Shown piece by piece: positions 18,603 to 27,900 of a DNA stretch of 64,000 nt (the stretch's first letter is position 1; every line of letters starts with the position of its first letter). The position numbers and the translations under genes were made by a program. Origin of the DNA: UBA5158 sp963692955 (GTDB lineage: Bacteria; Pseudomonadota; Gammaproteobacteria; DSM-16500); the NCBI GenBank assembly GCA_963692955.1, contig OY843587.1, forward strand, positions 186,001-250,000, written 5' to 3'. Below the pieces are notes generated by a model. It did no database searches and had not been told where the DNA came from. It saw only the letters and a program-made list of their open reading frames with translations.

Positions 18603-19214
18603 ATGGTTAAAAAAGCCGAAAAGTTCAGTTTTACCAACGCGAAATTTTTACTGAGCGCCGCGCGTCTCGAACAATTGCCCAACGATGACGGCGTCGAAGT
18701 GGCTTTCGTTGGCCGCTCCAACGCGGGTAAATCCAGTGTTCTGAATCAATTAACGCATAATAAAAAATTAGCCCGCGTCAGTAAAACACCTGGCCGCACT
18801 CAGCTTATCAACGTGTTTGTGCTAGATGCAAAAAGACGTTTAATCGATTTGCCCGGTTATGGTTTCGCGCAAGTCCCCATGGAAGTGAAAGTCGAGTGGC
18901 AAAAAGTTTTAGAAAGTTATTTACGCACCCGCGAATGTTTAAAAGGCTTGGTCTTGGTGATGGATATCCGCCATCCGCTCACAGACTTTGACCGGCATCT
19001 ATTGGCTTGGGCGAGTTCTTGCGATCTAGCCGTGCATATTTTATTAAATAAAGCCGACAAATTGAAACGCGGCGCGGTCAATAACACCGTGCATGAAGTA
19101 AAAGATTTCCTCTCCAGCCTCCCCAATCAAATCACCGTCCAGCCTTTTTCTGCGATGGCGGGGGATGGCGTAGAAGAATTCCGCGAACAATTAGATAATT
19201 GGTATGGTATTTAA
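18603..19214 (+). CDS. engB: Ribosome-biogenesis GTPase EngB/YsxC
   Basis: TrmE-Era-like GTPase needed for late 50S assembly. In 203 residues it shows G1 GRSNAGKSS (37-45), G2/G3 TPGRTQ and DLPGYG, and G4 NKAD. The N-terminal SAARLEQLPNDDG preceding G1 is typical of the family. The start ATG at 18603 follows a weak ribosome site (AGAAGA). It is divergent from the uvrD-family helicase gene. Confidence 0.95.
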   Translation: MVKKAEKFSFTNAKFLLSAARLEQLPNDDGVEVAFVGRSNAGKSSVLNQLTHNKKLARVSKTPGRTQLINVFVLDAKRRLIDLPGYGFAQVPMEVKVEWQKVLESYLRTRECLKGLVLVMDIRHPLTDFDRHLLAWASSCDLAVHILLNKADKLKRGAVNNTVHEVKDFLSSLPNQITVQPFSAMAGDGVEEFREQLDNWYGI

Positions 19215-19357
19215 TTTCCGTTCTATCGGCAAAAAAACCCTTGAGCCCAACTAAAAATTGTTATATCAATACAGGTTACTCATTAATCATGGTACATTAT
19301 TAAAACAAAATTATAATAAATGTTAATTGCTTAGCAAGGGCTTAGCCTCGGAGTGTT

Positions 19358-21394
19358 ATGAAATCTCGCAAAAAACCGCATCTGTCAGCCACAGAGTCAC
19401 CGGTCATAGCTGCTAGTCAGAAACTGCCTGAAATCACTTTGAAGGCATTGATACTGGGTACCATACTCACCATCGTCCTAGCGGCCGCGAATGCTTATCT
19501 TGGACTTAAGCTTGGGCAAACCATTTCGGCGTCGATTCCCGCCGCAATTATTTCCATGAGTATTTTGCGTTTCTTCAAACACTCGAACATTTTAGAAAAC
19601 AATATGGTACAAACCATGGCGTCGGTGGGCGAAGCGTTGATCGCCGGTGTCGCTTATATTTTACCGGCGCTAATTATTTTGCATGCGTGGCAGGGTTTTT
19701 ATTATTGGCAAACGGTGATGATCTCTCTATTGGGCGGAACTTTAGGCGTATTGTTCACCATTCCGCTGCGACGGGCGTTGCTGATGGATAAAACGCTGCG
19801 TTATCCGGAAGGCGTCGCGATTAGTAATGTGTTGAAAGCGAGTTCCACTAACGAAAAAACCGACATGCAAGCGCTCGCGTTAGGCGGCCTGGTCGGTGGC
19901 GTTATTTCGTTGTTTCAAATTGGTTTTCAAATTTTAACGGATTCATTTTCTTTTTGGGTAAAAAAATCCGCGACGATTTTTGGTTTCGGCGTCGGCTTAT
20001 CGCCGGCGTTATTCGCCGCGGGTTATATCGTTGGTATCAATGTCGCGATAAGTTTTTTAGTCGGTATCGCCTTTGGCTGGTTGATCGGCATTCCCGTGTT
20101 GTCAGCCGTGGTCGGCACGCCTAACATCGATAGCGTCAATGACATGGTCATGGCGATTTATCATTCGCATATCCGTTACGTCGGCGTCGGTACGATGTTA
20201 GTCGGCGCGATGTGGACGTTAATTACGTTGATAAAACCCATTTCGCAAAGTATTTCCGCCTCCTTCGCGTCGCTGGCAGTTAGCAAAAAATTAGCGAAAC
20301 ACGCAACGCTGCGCACGGAAAAAGACATCCCCATCAATTATGTGTTTTGGGGTTCGTTGCTGATGCTAGTGCCGACTTTCATTTTAATCGCCGGCTACAT
20401 CGCGCCTGACGGCGTCGGCGTCAGTCATCTGTTCCGCACCTTAATTTGCGGCTTCAGCGCGTTTTACGTGTTGATCGGCGGATTTATCTTTTGCTCGATT
20501 TCGGCGTATTTCGCCGGTTTAATTGGTTCTTCGAACACGCCGGTGTCGGGCTTGTTAGTGTCGGCGTTATTAATTTTATGTTTATCGATCTTAGCTTTTT
20601 TCAGCACCGTCGGCGGCATTCAAGGCAATGAATTATTAGGCACGGTGTTAGCGATCGGTGGTTGCGTTATCATCGGCGTCGGCATTTCTATTTCTAACGA
20701 TACGATGCAAGATTTGAAGGTGGGGCAGGTGATCGGTTCCACGCCGTGGAAACAACAGTTGATGTTGATTTTAGGCGTTATCGTTTCTTCCTTTGTCGTG
20801 CCGCCGATTTTAGATTTGCTTTATAACGCTTACGGTATCGGCGGAGTCTTCCCGCATCCCGGCATGAGCAAATCGCAAATGTTATCCGCGCCACAAGCGA
20901 CGTTAATGGCGACGGTCGCGCAAGGCGTGTACGCGCACAATTTACAATGGCCGATGATTAGCATAGGCGCGGTGTTCGCGGTGATTTGTATCATCATCGA
21001 TGAAGCGTTGAAGCGTGTCGGCACACGTTTGCCTGTACTCGCCGTAGGCTTAGGAATTTATTTGCCGATGTCCACGACCACGCCGGTCGTGATCGGTGGC
21101 ATTTTAAGTTATCTCATTCAAATACGCCTCAACAAAATCTATCGCGGCCGTCGCGCGCAGAATGAAGAAAAAATCGCGGCGCATCGGCACCGCGGTTTAT
21201 TGTTAATGTGCGGTATCGTCGCCGGCGCATCGATCATGGGAGTCATTTTGGCGGTGCCGTTCGCGTTGAAACAAAGTTCAGACGCGTTAAAAATCATGCC
21301 TGACCAATACGCTTATATGGCAGGCACGCTTAGCATTATCGTAACAATGATTATGTGCGGTTGGATTTTCCGCTTTGTTATGCGGAAAACCTAA
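19358..21394 (+). CDS. Oligopeptide transporter, OPT family
   Basis: A 678-residue polytopic membrane protein with about 14-16 hydrophobic helices. LPEITLKALILGTILTIVL and ANAYLGLKLGQTISASIPAA near the start are typical of bacterial OPT proteins, which import small peptides or metal chelates with protons. TLRYPEGVAISNVLKA and NTPVSGLLVSALL match further conserved regions. No iron- or metal-linked neighbour suggests a specific substrate. It converges on the PspC-like gene with 8 bases between stops. Confidence 0.9.
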   Translation: MKSRKKPHLSATESPVIAASQKLPEITLKALILGTILTIVLAAANAYLGLKLGQTISASIPAAIISMSILRFFKHSNILENNMVQTMASVGEALIAGVAYILPALIILHAWQGFYYWQTVMISLLGGTLGVLFTIPLRRALLMDKTLRYPEGVAISNVLKASSTNEKTDMQALALGGLVGGVISLFQIGFQILTDSFSFWVKKSATIFGFGVGLSPALFAAGYIVGINVAISFLVGIAFGWLIGIPVLSAVVGTPNIDSVNDMVMAIYHSHIRYVGVGTMLVGAMWTLITLIKPISQSISASFASLAVSKKLAKHATLRTEKDIPINYVFWGSLLMLVPTFILIAGYIAPDGVGVSHLFRTLICGFSAFYVLIGGFIFCSISAYFAGLIGSSNTPVSGLLVSALLILCLSILAFFSTVGGIQGNELLGTVLAIGGCVIIGVGISISNDTMQDLKVGQVIGSTPWKQQLMLILGVIVSSFVVPPILDLLYNAYGIGGVFPHPGMSKSQMLSAPQATLMATVAQGVYAHNLQWPMISIGAVFAVICIIIDEALKRVGTRLPVLAVGLGIYLPMSTTTPVVIGGILSYLIQIRLNKIYRGRRAQNEEKIAAHRHRGLLLMCGIVAGASIMGVILAVPFALKQSSDALKIMPDQYAYMAGTLSIIVTMIMCGWIFRFVMRKT

Positions 21395-21402
21395 GGCGGG
21401 AA

Positions 21403-21609
21403 TTAAACGCTAGTGTCTAAAGGCACTATCGCCCACATGATTAAATAAATTAATAATGCGGATCCACCGGCGAGAAACAATAACACGAAAATTAATCTGA
21501 CCCAGGTGGAGTCAATGTTATAACGTTCCGCTAAACCGCCGCACACCCCCGCGATTAAGCGGTCTTTGGTGGAACGGTAAAGTTTTTTGTGGGGAAGAAT
21601 GTCGTTCAT
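21403..21609 (-). CDS. PspC-domain small membrane protein
   Basis: A 68-residue protein, essentially one PspC domain: KLYRSTKDRLIAGVCGGLAERYNID, then VRLIFVLLFLAGGSALLIYLIMWAIVP as the membrane segment. The ATG at 21609 is preceded by GAGGTA at good spacing and is preferred over an upstream extension. PspC proteins act in envelope-stress sensing when beside pspA/B, but no psp genes are here, so its role is open. Confidence 0.85.
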   Translation of the reverse strand: MNDILPHKKLYRSTKDRLIAGVCGGLAERYNIDSTWVRLIFVLLFLAGGSALLIYLIMWAIVPLDTSV

Positions 21610-21750
21610 AAGTACCTCAATAGTTTTAATCCGTGCCATTTTACCTAAGTTTTGGTGCTGTTTGTCCAGCGGTTTCAGCCAGTCTTAAGATTTTCTTAAG
21701 CCTGATCGAGTATTATACACCATTCTCAAAACCCACCATAGGCCACGACG

Positions 21751-22023
21751 ATGTTGACTAAAATCAAGGATGTATATTCAAACAAAGACTCTAATCGTAA
21801 TCGCATGATCGATGAACGCGAAAGTTATACCTTCATTTACATCATTTTGACCGCCATCGCCGCCTTCGCCGGTATTTTTTTCTATTACAATTATATGCTG
21901 CTACCCGTCAATCCGATCACACCGCCGCCACGGCCAATCATCGAACACGTGCCCGCGCCTGAGACTATTCCCAACGGCGTCGCTAAACCTTATGACACTA
22001 ACAAACCGCCTTACGAACAGTAA
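21751..22023 (+). CDS. Hypothetical membrane-anchored protein with Pro-rich tail
   Basis: A 90-residue unrecognised protein with a charged N-terminal 30 residues (KDSNRNRMIDERE), one hydrophobic segment (FIYIILTAIAAFAGIFFYYNYM, about 29-50) and a proline-rich tail that would face the periplasm. Its end overlaps the convergent epmA stop by 13 bases. The start ATG at 21751 has little upstream Shine-Dalgarno. Confidence 0.5.
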   Translation: MLTKIKDVYSNKDSNRNRMIDERESYTFIYIILTAIAAFAGIFFYYNYMLLPVNPITPPPRPIIEHVPAPETIPNGVAKPYDTNKPPYEQ

Positions 22024-23006
22024 TCGTCAACCGCAAAACTGATCACTTCCGCCACCTGCTTCGCGCCCAATGCCAGCATGATAAGTCTATCGATGCCTAA
22101 CGCCACACCGGCGCAATCCGGCAAGCCGTGATGTAACGCGGCGATGAGTTTCGCGTCGATCGGCAAGGGCGGTAAGTTTAATTCTTCCCGGACGCTTAAA
22201 TCTTTCGCAAACCGCAACGCTTGTTCTTGGCCGTCTTGCAATTCGTGAAAACCATTCGCCAATTCCACGCCTTTAAAATAGACTTCAAAACGCGACGCCA
22301 CCGGCACGGTTTCGCGCCGTATTTTCGCCAGCGATGCTTGCGACACGGGAAAATCATATAAGAAAAGTGGGCGTTCCAATCCCACAAACGGTTCGATGCC
22401 ATGCGTCCACAATAAATCTAACCACGCATCGCGCTGATATAATTCGCCGCTCAGTGGAATTTCTTTTTCACCCGCGCAGTTTTTTAAAACGCTAACGTCG
22501 GCGTGATGCACATCGATCTCAAAAAATTGCAGAAACAACTGCGCGTAACTCACGCGCTCGGCGGGCGCGACTTTCAATATCCATTGCAGCAACGCATCCA
22601 TTTCATCCATCAACGCGTGATGGTCGAAGCCGACGCGATACCATTCCAGCATGGTAAATTCAGGATTATGTAGTTGTCCCACTTCGCCTTGACGGAACGC
22701 TTTACTAATTTGGTAAATCGAACCGCTGCCGGCGGCGAGCAACCGCTTCATGGCGTATTCAGGCGACGTTTGTAGATACATTATTTTTTCGTGGTCACTG
22801 CCTATCATTTTAAACATGGCGGGGATACCGATGACATGCGGGTCGGTCACGGTCGTGGCGCACAGTAACGGCGTATCGACTTCCAAGACTTGAATCGACG
22901 CGAAAAAAACGCGGATTTTCGCGATAATTTCGGCGCGCGCGCGCAAGTTTGATAAGGTCGCCGATGGCCGCCACGCAAGCTCCGCGCTAGTCTCTACTAC
23001 GGTCAT
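22011..23006 (-). CDS. epmA: EF-P lysine ligase EpmA (GenX/YjeA/PoxA)
   Basis: LysRS-like enzyme without an anticodon domain that attaches (R)-beta-lysine to EF-P Lys34. In 331 residues the class II synthetase motifs are clear: FRQGEVGQLHNPEFTMLEWY (motif 2 region), ELANGFHEL, and the motif 3 GVALGIDRLIML near the end. Its start overlaps the efp stop by 4 bases, so the ligase and its substrate are co-translated. epmB, which makes the beta-lysine, is divergent just upstream. Confidence 0.95.
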   Translation of the reverse strand: MTVVETSAELAWRPSATLSNLRARAEIIAKIRVFFASIQVLEVDTPLLCATTVTDPHVIGIPAMFKMIGSDHEKIMYLQTSPEYAMKRLLAAGSGSIYQISKAFRQGEVGQLHNPEFTMLEWYRVGFDHHALMDEMDALLQWILKVAPAERVSYAQLFLQFFEIDVHHADVSVLKNCAGEKEIPLSGELYQRDAWLDLLWTHGIEPFVGLERPLFLYDFPVSQASLAKIRRETVPVASRFEVYFKGVELANGFHELQDGQEQALRFAKDLSVREELNLPPLPIDAKLIAALHHGLPDCAGVALGIDRLIMLALGAKQVAEVISFAVDDYCS

Positions 23007-23572
23007 TCTTTCACCCGCGATACATATTCGCCCGTTCTGGTATCCACTTTGATAAGCTCGCCCTCTTGCACGAACAATGGTACGCGTACCACCGCGCCGC
23101 TTTCCAATTTCGCGGGCTTACCGCCGCCGCCGGAGGTATCTCCGCGCACGCCAGGATCGGTTTCGACGATCTTCAAGACGACGAAGTTAGGCGCGATCAC
23201 GGCTAACGGTTGGCCGTTGAATAACGTCAACATACAATCGCTTTGTTCTTTCATCCATTGTTTCGCTTCACCGAGCTGCGCGGAATCGATGACGTATTGT
23301 TCGAAATTATCTTTCGTCATGAAATGCCAATGCTCGCCGTCGCTATATAAATACGTCGCTTCAACGTCAACGACATCCGCGGCTTCGATGGTATCGCCGG
23401 ATTTCCAAGTGCGCTCGACGACGCGGCCGGTTTTTAAATTACGGTATTTGATGCGATTGAATGCCTGTCCTTTGCCCGGTTTTACAAATACGTTATCCAA
23501 AATGATACACGGATCGTTATCAATCATTACTTTCATGCCACTTCTGATCTCGTTTGTGGTATAAACTGCCAT
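23003..23572 (-). CDS. efp: Translation elongation factor P
   Basis: Relieves ribosome stalling at polyproline stretches by entering the E site. The 189 residues form three beta-barrel domains. The modified lysine Lys34 is present in the loop VKPGKGQAF (residues 30-38), consistent with the EpmA/EpmB pathway encoded next to it. The ATG at 23572 is preceded by AAGGAG. First gene of an efp-epmA unit. Confidence 0.97.
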   Translation of the reverse strand: MAVYTTNEIRSGMKVMIDNDPCIILDNVFVKPGKGQAFNRIKYRNLKTGRVVERTWKSGDTIEAADVVDVEATYLYSDGEHWHFMTKDNFEQYVIDSAQLGEAKQWMKEQSDCMLTLFNGQPLAVIAPNFVVLKIVETDPGVRGDTSGGGGKPAKLESGAVVRVPLFVQEGELIKVDTRTGEYVSRVKE

Positions 23573-23635
23573 TTATTTCTCCTTATTGAATTGGCTTATA
23601 ATAATCGCACTGGAAATAATCACAAAGATGAAAAT

Positions 23636-24640
23636 ATGACGACTCTCAACTCAGGCAAATCGAATTCTTGGCAAACCGCCCTGGTGCAAAGCATCACCGA
23701 CCCGGAAGAATTATTTAATTTACTAGACTTGGATAGCATTCACTTAGAATCTGCGAAATCAGCCGCGGCCCTATTTCCTCTGCAAGTGCCGCATAGTTTC
23801 GTCGCCAGAATGCAAAAAGGCAATCTCGATGATCCACTTTTACGGCAAATTTTACCGCTAGGCGCTGAATTGGCGGAAACCCCCGGCTATGAAACCGACC
23901 CGCTGGAAGAAGCGAAGTTCAATCCGGTGCCGGGTTTATTGCATAAATACATAGGGCGCGTGTTGTTAACCATCGTCGGCGTGTGCGGCGTGAATTGCCG
24001 TTTTTGTTTCCGCCGGCATTTTCCTTATACCGAAAATAATCCTGGCAGCGAAGGCTGGGACCGTGCGTTGAACTATATCGCCCAAGACGCCAGCATCAAC
24101 GAAGTTATTTTAAGCGGCGGCGATCCGTTAGTCGTGAGCGACAAAACTCTGCATAATTTCTCGGAAAAACTCAACCTAATCCCGCATATCAAACGGCTGC
24201 GGATCCACAGCCGTATGCCCGTCGTGCTGCCGGAACGTATTTCTAAAGAGTTTATTGAATGGATTTCACAGTTGCGGCAAAAACCCATTTTAATCACGCA
24301 CTGCAATCATCCCCAAGAAATAAACCAAGCTGTGCGTGACGCGATGGCTATGCTGACAGAGGCAGGCGTAACGCTCTTAAATCAATCCGTGCTGCTCAAA
24401 GGGGTGAATGATAACGTCGATACGCTAACGCAACTGAGCGAAGCGGTATTCGCTGCGGGTATCCAACCTTATTATCTGCATGCGCTGGATAAAGTCCAAG
24501 GTGCCGCGCATTTCGATTTACAATTGTCTACCGCGCAGCGTTTGCATTGGGAAATGAGCCAACGTCTGTCTGGATATTTAGTGCCTAAGTTAGTTTGCGA
24601 AAGACCCGGCGCGCCCGCGAAAATATCACTCGCGACTTAA
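23636..24640 (+). CDS. epmB: L-lysine 2,3-aminomutase EpmB (EF-P beta-lysylation)
   Basis: Radical SAM, PLP-dependent enzyme converting L-lysine to (R)-beta-lysine for EF-P. The 334-residue product starting at the ATG at 23636 carries the CX3CX2C cluster motif at Cys117, Cys121 and Cys124 (CGVNCRFC), followed by the conserved FRRHFPY and the LSGGDPL segment. The length of about 340 residues and the lack of the C-terminal extension of catabolic aminomutases favour EpmB. It is divergent from efp-epmA, with overlapping regulatory space of about 60 bases. The frame extends upstream to a TTG at 23591, which I do not favour. Confidence 0.94.
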   Translation: MTTLNSGKSNSWQTALVQSITDPEELFNLLDLDSIHLESAKSAAALFPLQVPHSFVARMQKGNLDDPLLRQILPLGAELAETPGYETDPLEEAKFNPVPGLLHKYIGRVLLTIVGVCGVNCRFCFRRHFPYTENNPGSEGWDRALNYIAQDASINEVILSGGDPLVVSDKTLHNFSEKLNLIPHIKRLRIHSRMPVVLPERISKEFIEWISQLRQKPILITHCNHPQEINQAVRDAMAMLTEAGVTLLNQSVLLKGVNDNVDTLTQLSEAVFAAGIQPYYLHALDKVQGAAHFDLQLSTAQRLHWEMSQRLSGYLVPKLVCERPGAPAKISLAT

Positions 24641-24839
24641 TTCTGCACAGCCTGCACGGGGAAAGTGTGCACAGGCAAAATTATGCGGCTGAATTTCAAA
24701 AAAAATGGCATAAATGCGCCACGAGTGAAAGGTTTCGCCGCATAACACATTCATTTGAAACAATAAATAAGTGTGTTTTTCTTCCAGGAAAAATACAGCA
24801 CAATTCCGATTACACCGGTTTTAACAGTTTGCTATAAAC

Positions 24840-24876
24840 TTAACCACAAAGTTATCCACAAAAGTTGTGGATAACT
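24840..24876. promoter_or_regulatory. DnaA-box cluster: two perfect boxes in an inverted repeat plus one near-box
   Basis: TTATCCACA at 24852-24860 and its inverse TGTGGATAA at 24866-24874 are both exact matches to the consensus DnaA box. They form a perfect 12-base inverted repeat (arms 24850-24861 and 24865-24876) with a 3-base spacer. A one-mismatch box TTAACCACA sits at 24840-24848, 12 bases upstream in the same orientation. These are the only exact DnaA boxes I found in the window. They may mark an origin, a DnaA-titration site or DnaA control of the downstream gene. Confidence 0.8.
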
Positions 24877-24904
24877 CGCGCCTTCCTCAGGCTTTTTTTT
24901 ATAT

Positions 24905-24932
24905 TTGACACCCCCCCGCCTTTCAGTAAAGA
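24905..24932 (+). promoter_or_regulatory. Candidate promoter of the glutamate dehydrogenase gene
   Basis: A perfect -35 TTGACA at 24905-24910 is followed after 16 bases by a weak -10-like TAAAGA (24927-24932); GATAAT lies slightly further on at 24931-24936. The start codon is at 24971, leaving a short leader that contains GAGGAA as ribosome site. The weak -10 may indicate regulated expression. Confidence 0.5.
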
Positions 24933-24970
24933 TAATTTATTAATTCGATAGCCAACGAGGAATTTTCCCG

Positions 24971-27900
24971 ATGAAAGACGCTTGGAAAGCAGACTTAGAA
25001 AAAAAGTTATTGAAAGAGTTTGGGGCGAAAAAAGGCGCCGAGCTTGCGAAAAAATATCTTTCCGCTTTCCACAGTAATTACATTGAAGATTGCTCAGTTG
25101 AAACCGCGCTGGACGACATTAAATTTATCGAAACGCTCAACAAAGATAATACCGTCGAGTTAGATTTTTACGACCACGAAAAAAAAGAATTACATTTACG
25201 GCTTTATCAATATGAGACGCCCATCCCCTTATCCGACGTCTTACCGATGTTGGAAAATATGGATTTACGCACGCTGGACGAACGCCCGTATAAAATTTCT
25301 TTGGCGGCGGCATCGGTGTGGATTAGCGATTTCACCGTGTTGTACGCGCGTAATTGCGCGTTTGATATCGAACAAGTCAAAGATATTTTTCAACAAGCAT
25401 TTAAAGACGTGCGCGCCGGTCATTCGGAAAATGACGGCTTTAACAAATTAATTTTGAGCGCGCAATTATCTTGGGAAGAAATTACGATTCTGCGCGCTTA
25501 CGCCAAATATTTACGCCAAGCCGGATTTTCTTTCAGTCAAAATTATATTGAAGACGCGTTAGTGGCGAACGCGGCCATCACCAAAGATTTACTCGCGTTA
25601 TTCAAAGTTAAATTCGATCCCAAATTAAAAGGTAAGGGTGCTGAAGAACTGGAAAATAAAATCTTGCAAGCGTTGGAAGCCATCACCAGTCTGGACGAAG
25701 ACCGCATCGTGCGCCGCATTTTAAATTTATTCAAAGCCACGTTGCGCACCAATTATTTTCAAACCGACAAAGACGGCGCGCGCAAAGAGTATTTGTCATT
25801 CAAATTAGATTCCGCGCAAGTGCCGGAATTGCCGTTGCCGGTGCCCATGTATGAAATTTTTGTTTATTCGCCGCGGTTTGAAGGCATTCACTTGCGCAGC
25901 ACGAAAGTGTCGCGCGGTGGTATCCGCTGGTCGGACCGGCGCGAAGATTTCCGCACGGAAATTTTAGGTTTGATGAAAGCGCAGAAAGTTAAAAACGCCG
26001 TCATCGTGCCGTCCGGCGCGAAAGGCGGCTTCGTGTTAAAAGCGCTGCCGGTGGGCGCCGCGCGCGATGTCGTCTCGAAAGAAGTCGTGATTTGTTACAA
26101 AGCTTTCATTCACGGTTTGTTAGACATCACCGACAATCTTAAAAATGGCAAAGCCATCCGTCCGCCGCAAGTCGTTTGTTACGATGACGAAGACACGTAT
26201 TTGGTGGTCGCGGCCGACAAAGGCACGGCGACTTTTTCCGACACGGCGAATGAAATTTCAAAAGAATATGATTTTTGGTTAGGCGACGCGTTCGCTTCCG
26301 GCGGATCCGTCGGTTATGACCATAAAAAAATGGGCATCACCGCGCGCGGTGCTTGGGAATCGGTGAAACGTCATTTCCACGAATTAGATTTGAATGTGAT
26401 GACGACCGATTTCACCGTCATTGGTATCGGCGACATGAGCGGCGACGTGTTTGGCAATGGGATGCTGTATACGCCGCACATTAAATTAGTCGGCGCGTTC
26501 GATCATCGGAATATTTTCGTCGATCCCGACCCAGACCCCGAAGCTGCTTTCAAAGAACGCGCGCGTTTATTCGATTTGCCGACATCGTCTTGGGAAGATT
26601 ACAATTCGGCGTTAATTTCCAAAGGCGGCGGCGTGTTCAAACGCACGAGTAAATCGATTCCCATCACGCCCGAAATGAAAAAAGTCTACGACATCAAAGA
26701 AAATTCTTTATCACCGAATGATTTAATTCACGCGATGCTGCAAGCGCCGGTGGATTTACTCTGGAACGGCGGTATCGGTACGTATGTGAAAGCGTCGACC
26801 GAATCACACGCCGACGTCGGCGATAAAACTAACGAAGCGGTCCGCATCAACGCGGATCAGATTCGCGCGCGCGCGGTTGGCGAGGGCGGTAACTTAGGTT
26901 GCACGCAGTTAGGCCGTATCGAATACGCTTTACATGGCGGCTTGATTAACACTGACTTTATCGATAATTCCGCGGGGGTGGATTGCTCCGACCATGAAGT
27001 GAATTTAAAAATCTTATTAAACCAAGAAGTCGCGAAAAACACGATCACGGAAAAAGAACGCAATAAAATTTTAGCCAGCATGACGCAAGAAGTCGCTGAA
27101 TTAGTGTTGCAAGATAATTTCAATCAAGCGTTAGTGATGAGTGTCGCTTCGTTTAACGCGCCGGCCTTAATTAGTTTGCATCAAACGTTCATCAAAGAGT
27201 TAGAAAACTTAAATGTTATCAACCGCGCCGTGGAATATTTACCCGACGATAAAAAAATTCTCGAACGTAAAACCGCCGGCCTCGGTTTAACGCGTCCGGA
27301 AATCGCGGTGTTGTTAGCTTACGCGAAAATTCACATTAAAAGCGGCATATTATCTTCTGATTTACCGGAAGACCCTTATTTAAGTAAAATGCTGGATACC
27401 GCGTTCCCCGCGAGTTTAAAAAAGAAATTCGCGACCGTCATGCCTAAGCATAGTTTGCATAGAGAAATTATCGCGACGCAAATCAGTAATTTCGTCGTCA
27501 ATGAAACCGGCATTATGTTCGTTTTCAATTTGGAAACAGAAACGGGTTCTACCACGGGTGAAGTGATACGCGCGATCTTCGCCGCGATCCGTATTTTCCG
27601 CACGTCGGAATTGCAGCGCGTCATCGAATCGCTGGATTTTAAAATTCCCATCACTGCGCAATATGAAATGCTGAGTTTTATTCGCCGGTTAGTGTATTTA
27701 TCGACGCGTTGGTTTTTACACCGCAAGAATTTGATTAAAGAAAATCTAGAAGAAACGATCGCGATTTTTTCTGAACAAGTTCAAAAACTCGAAACCTTTA
27801 TCCCGACGTTAATGGGCGGCGCGACTAAAGACTATCTCACAACGTTAACCGAACAATTCGCCGAAGCGGGGATTTCTCAAGATATCGCGCGCCGCATCGC

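Larger units (their letters stand above)
24641..24970. other. Intergenic region with DnaA boxes upstream of the glutamate dehydrogenase gene
   Basis: A 330-base gap without a credible gene. From left to right it holds an imperfect hairpin just after epmB (GCCTGCAC with a bulged GTGCACAGGC partner, about 24650-24681), an AT-rich central stretch with poly-A, the DnaA-box palindrome listed at 24840-24876, a short GCCT/AGGC stem followed by a run of T (about 24883-24900), and the promoter-like pair before the dehydrogenase gene. Confidence 0.7.
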
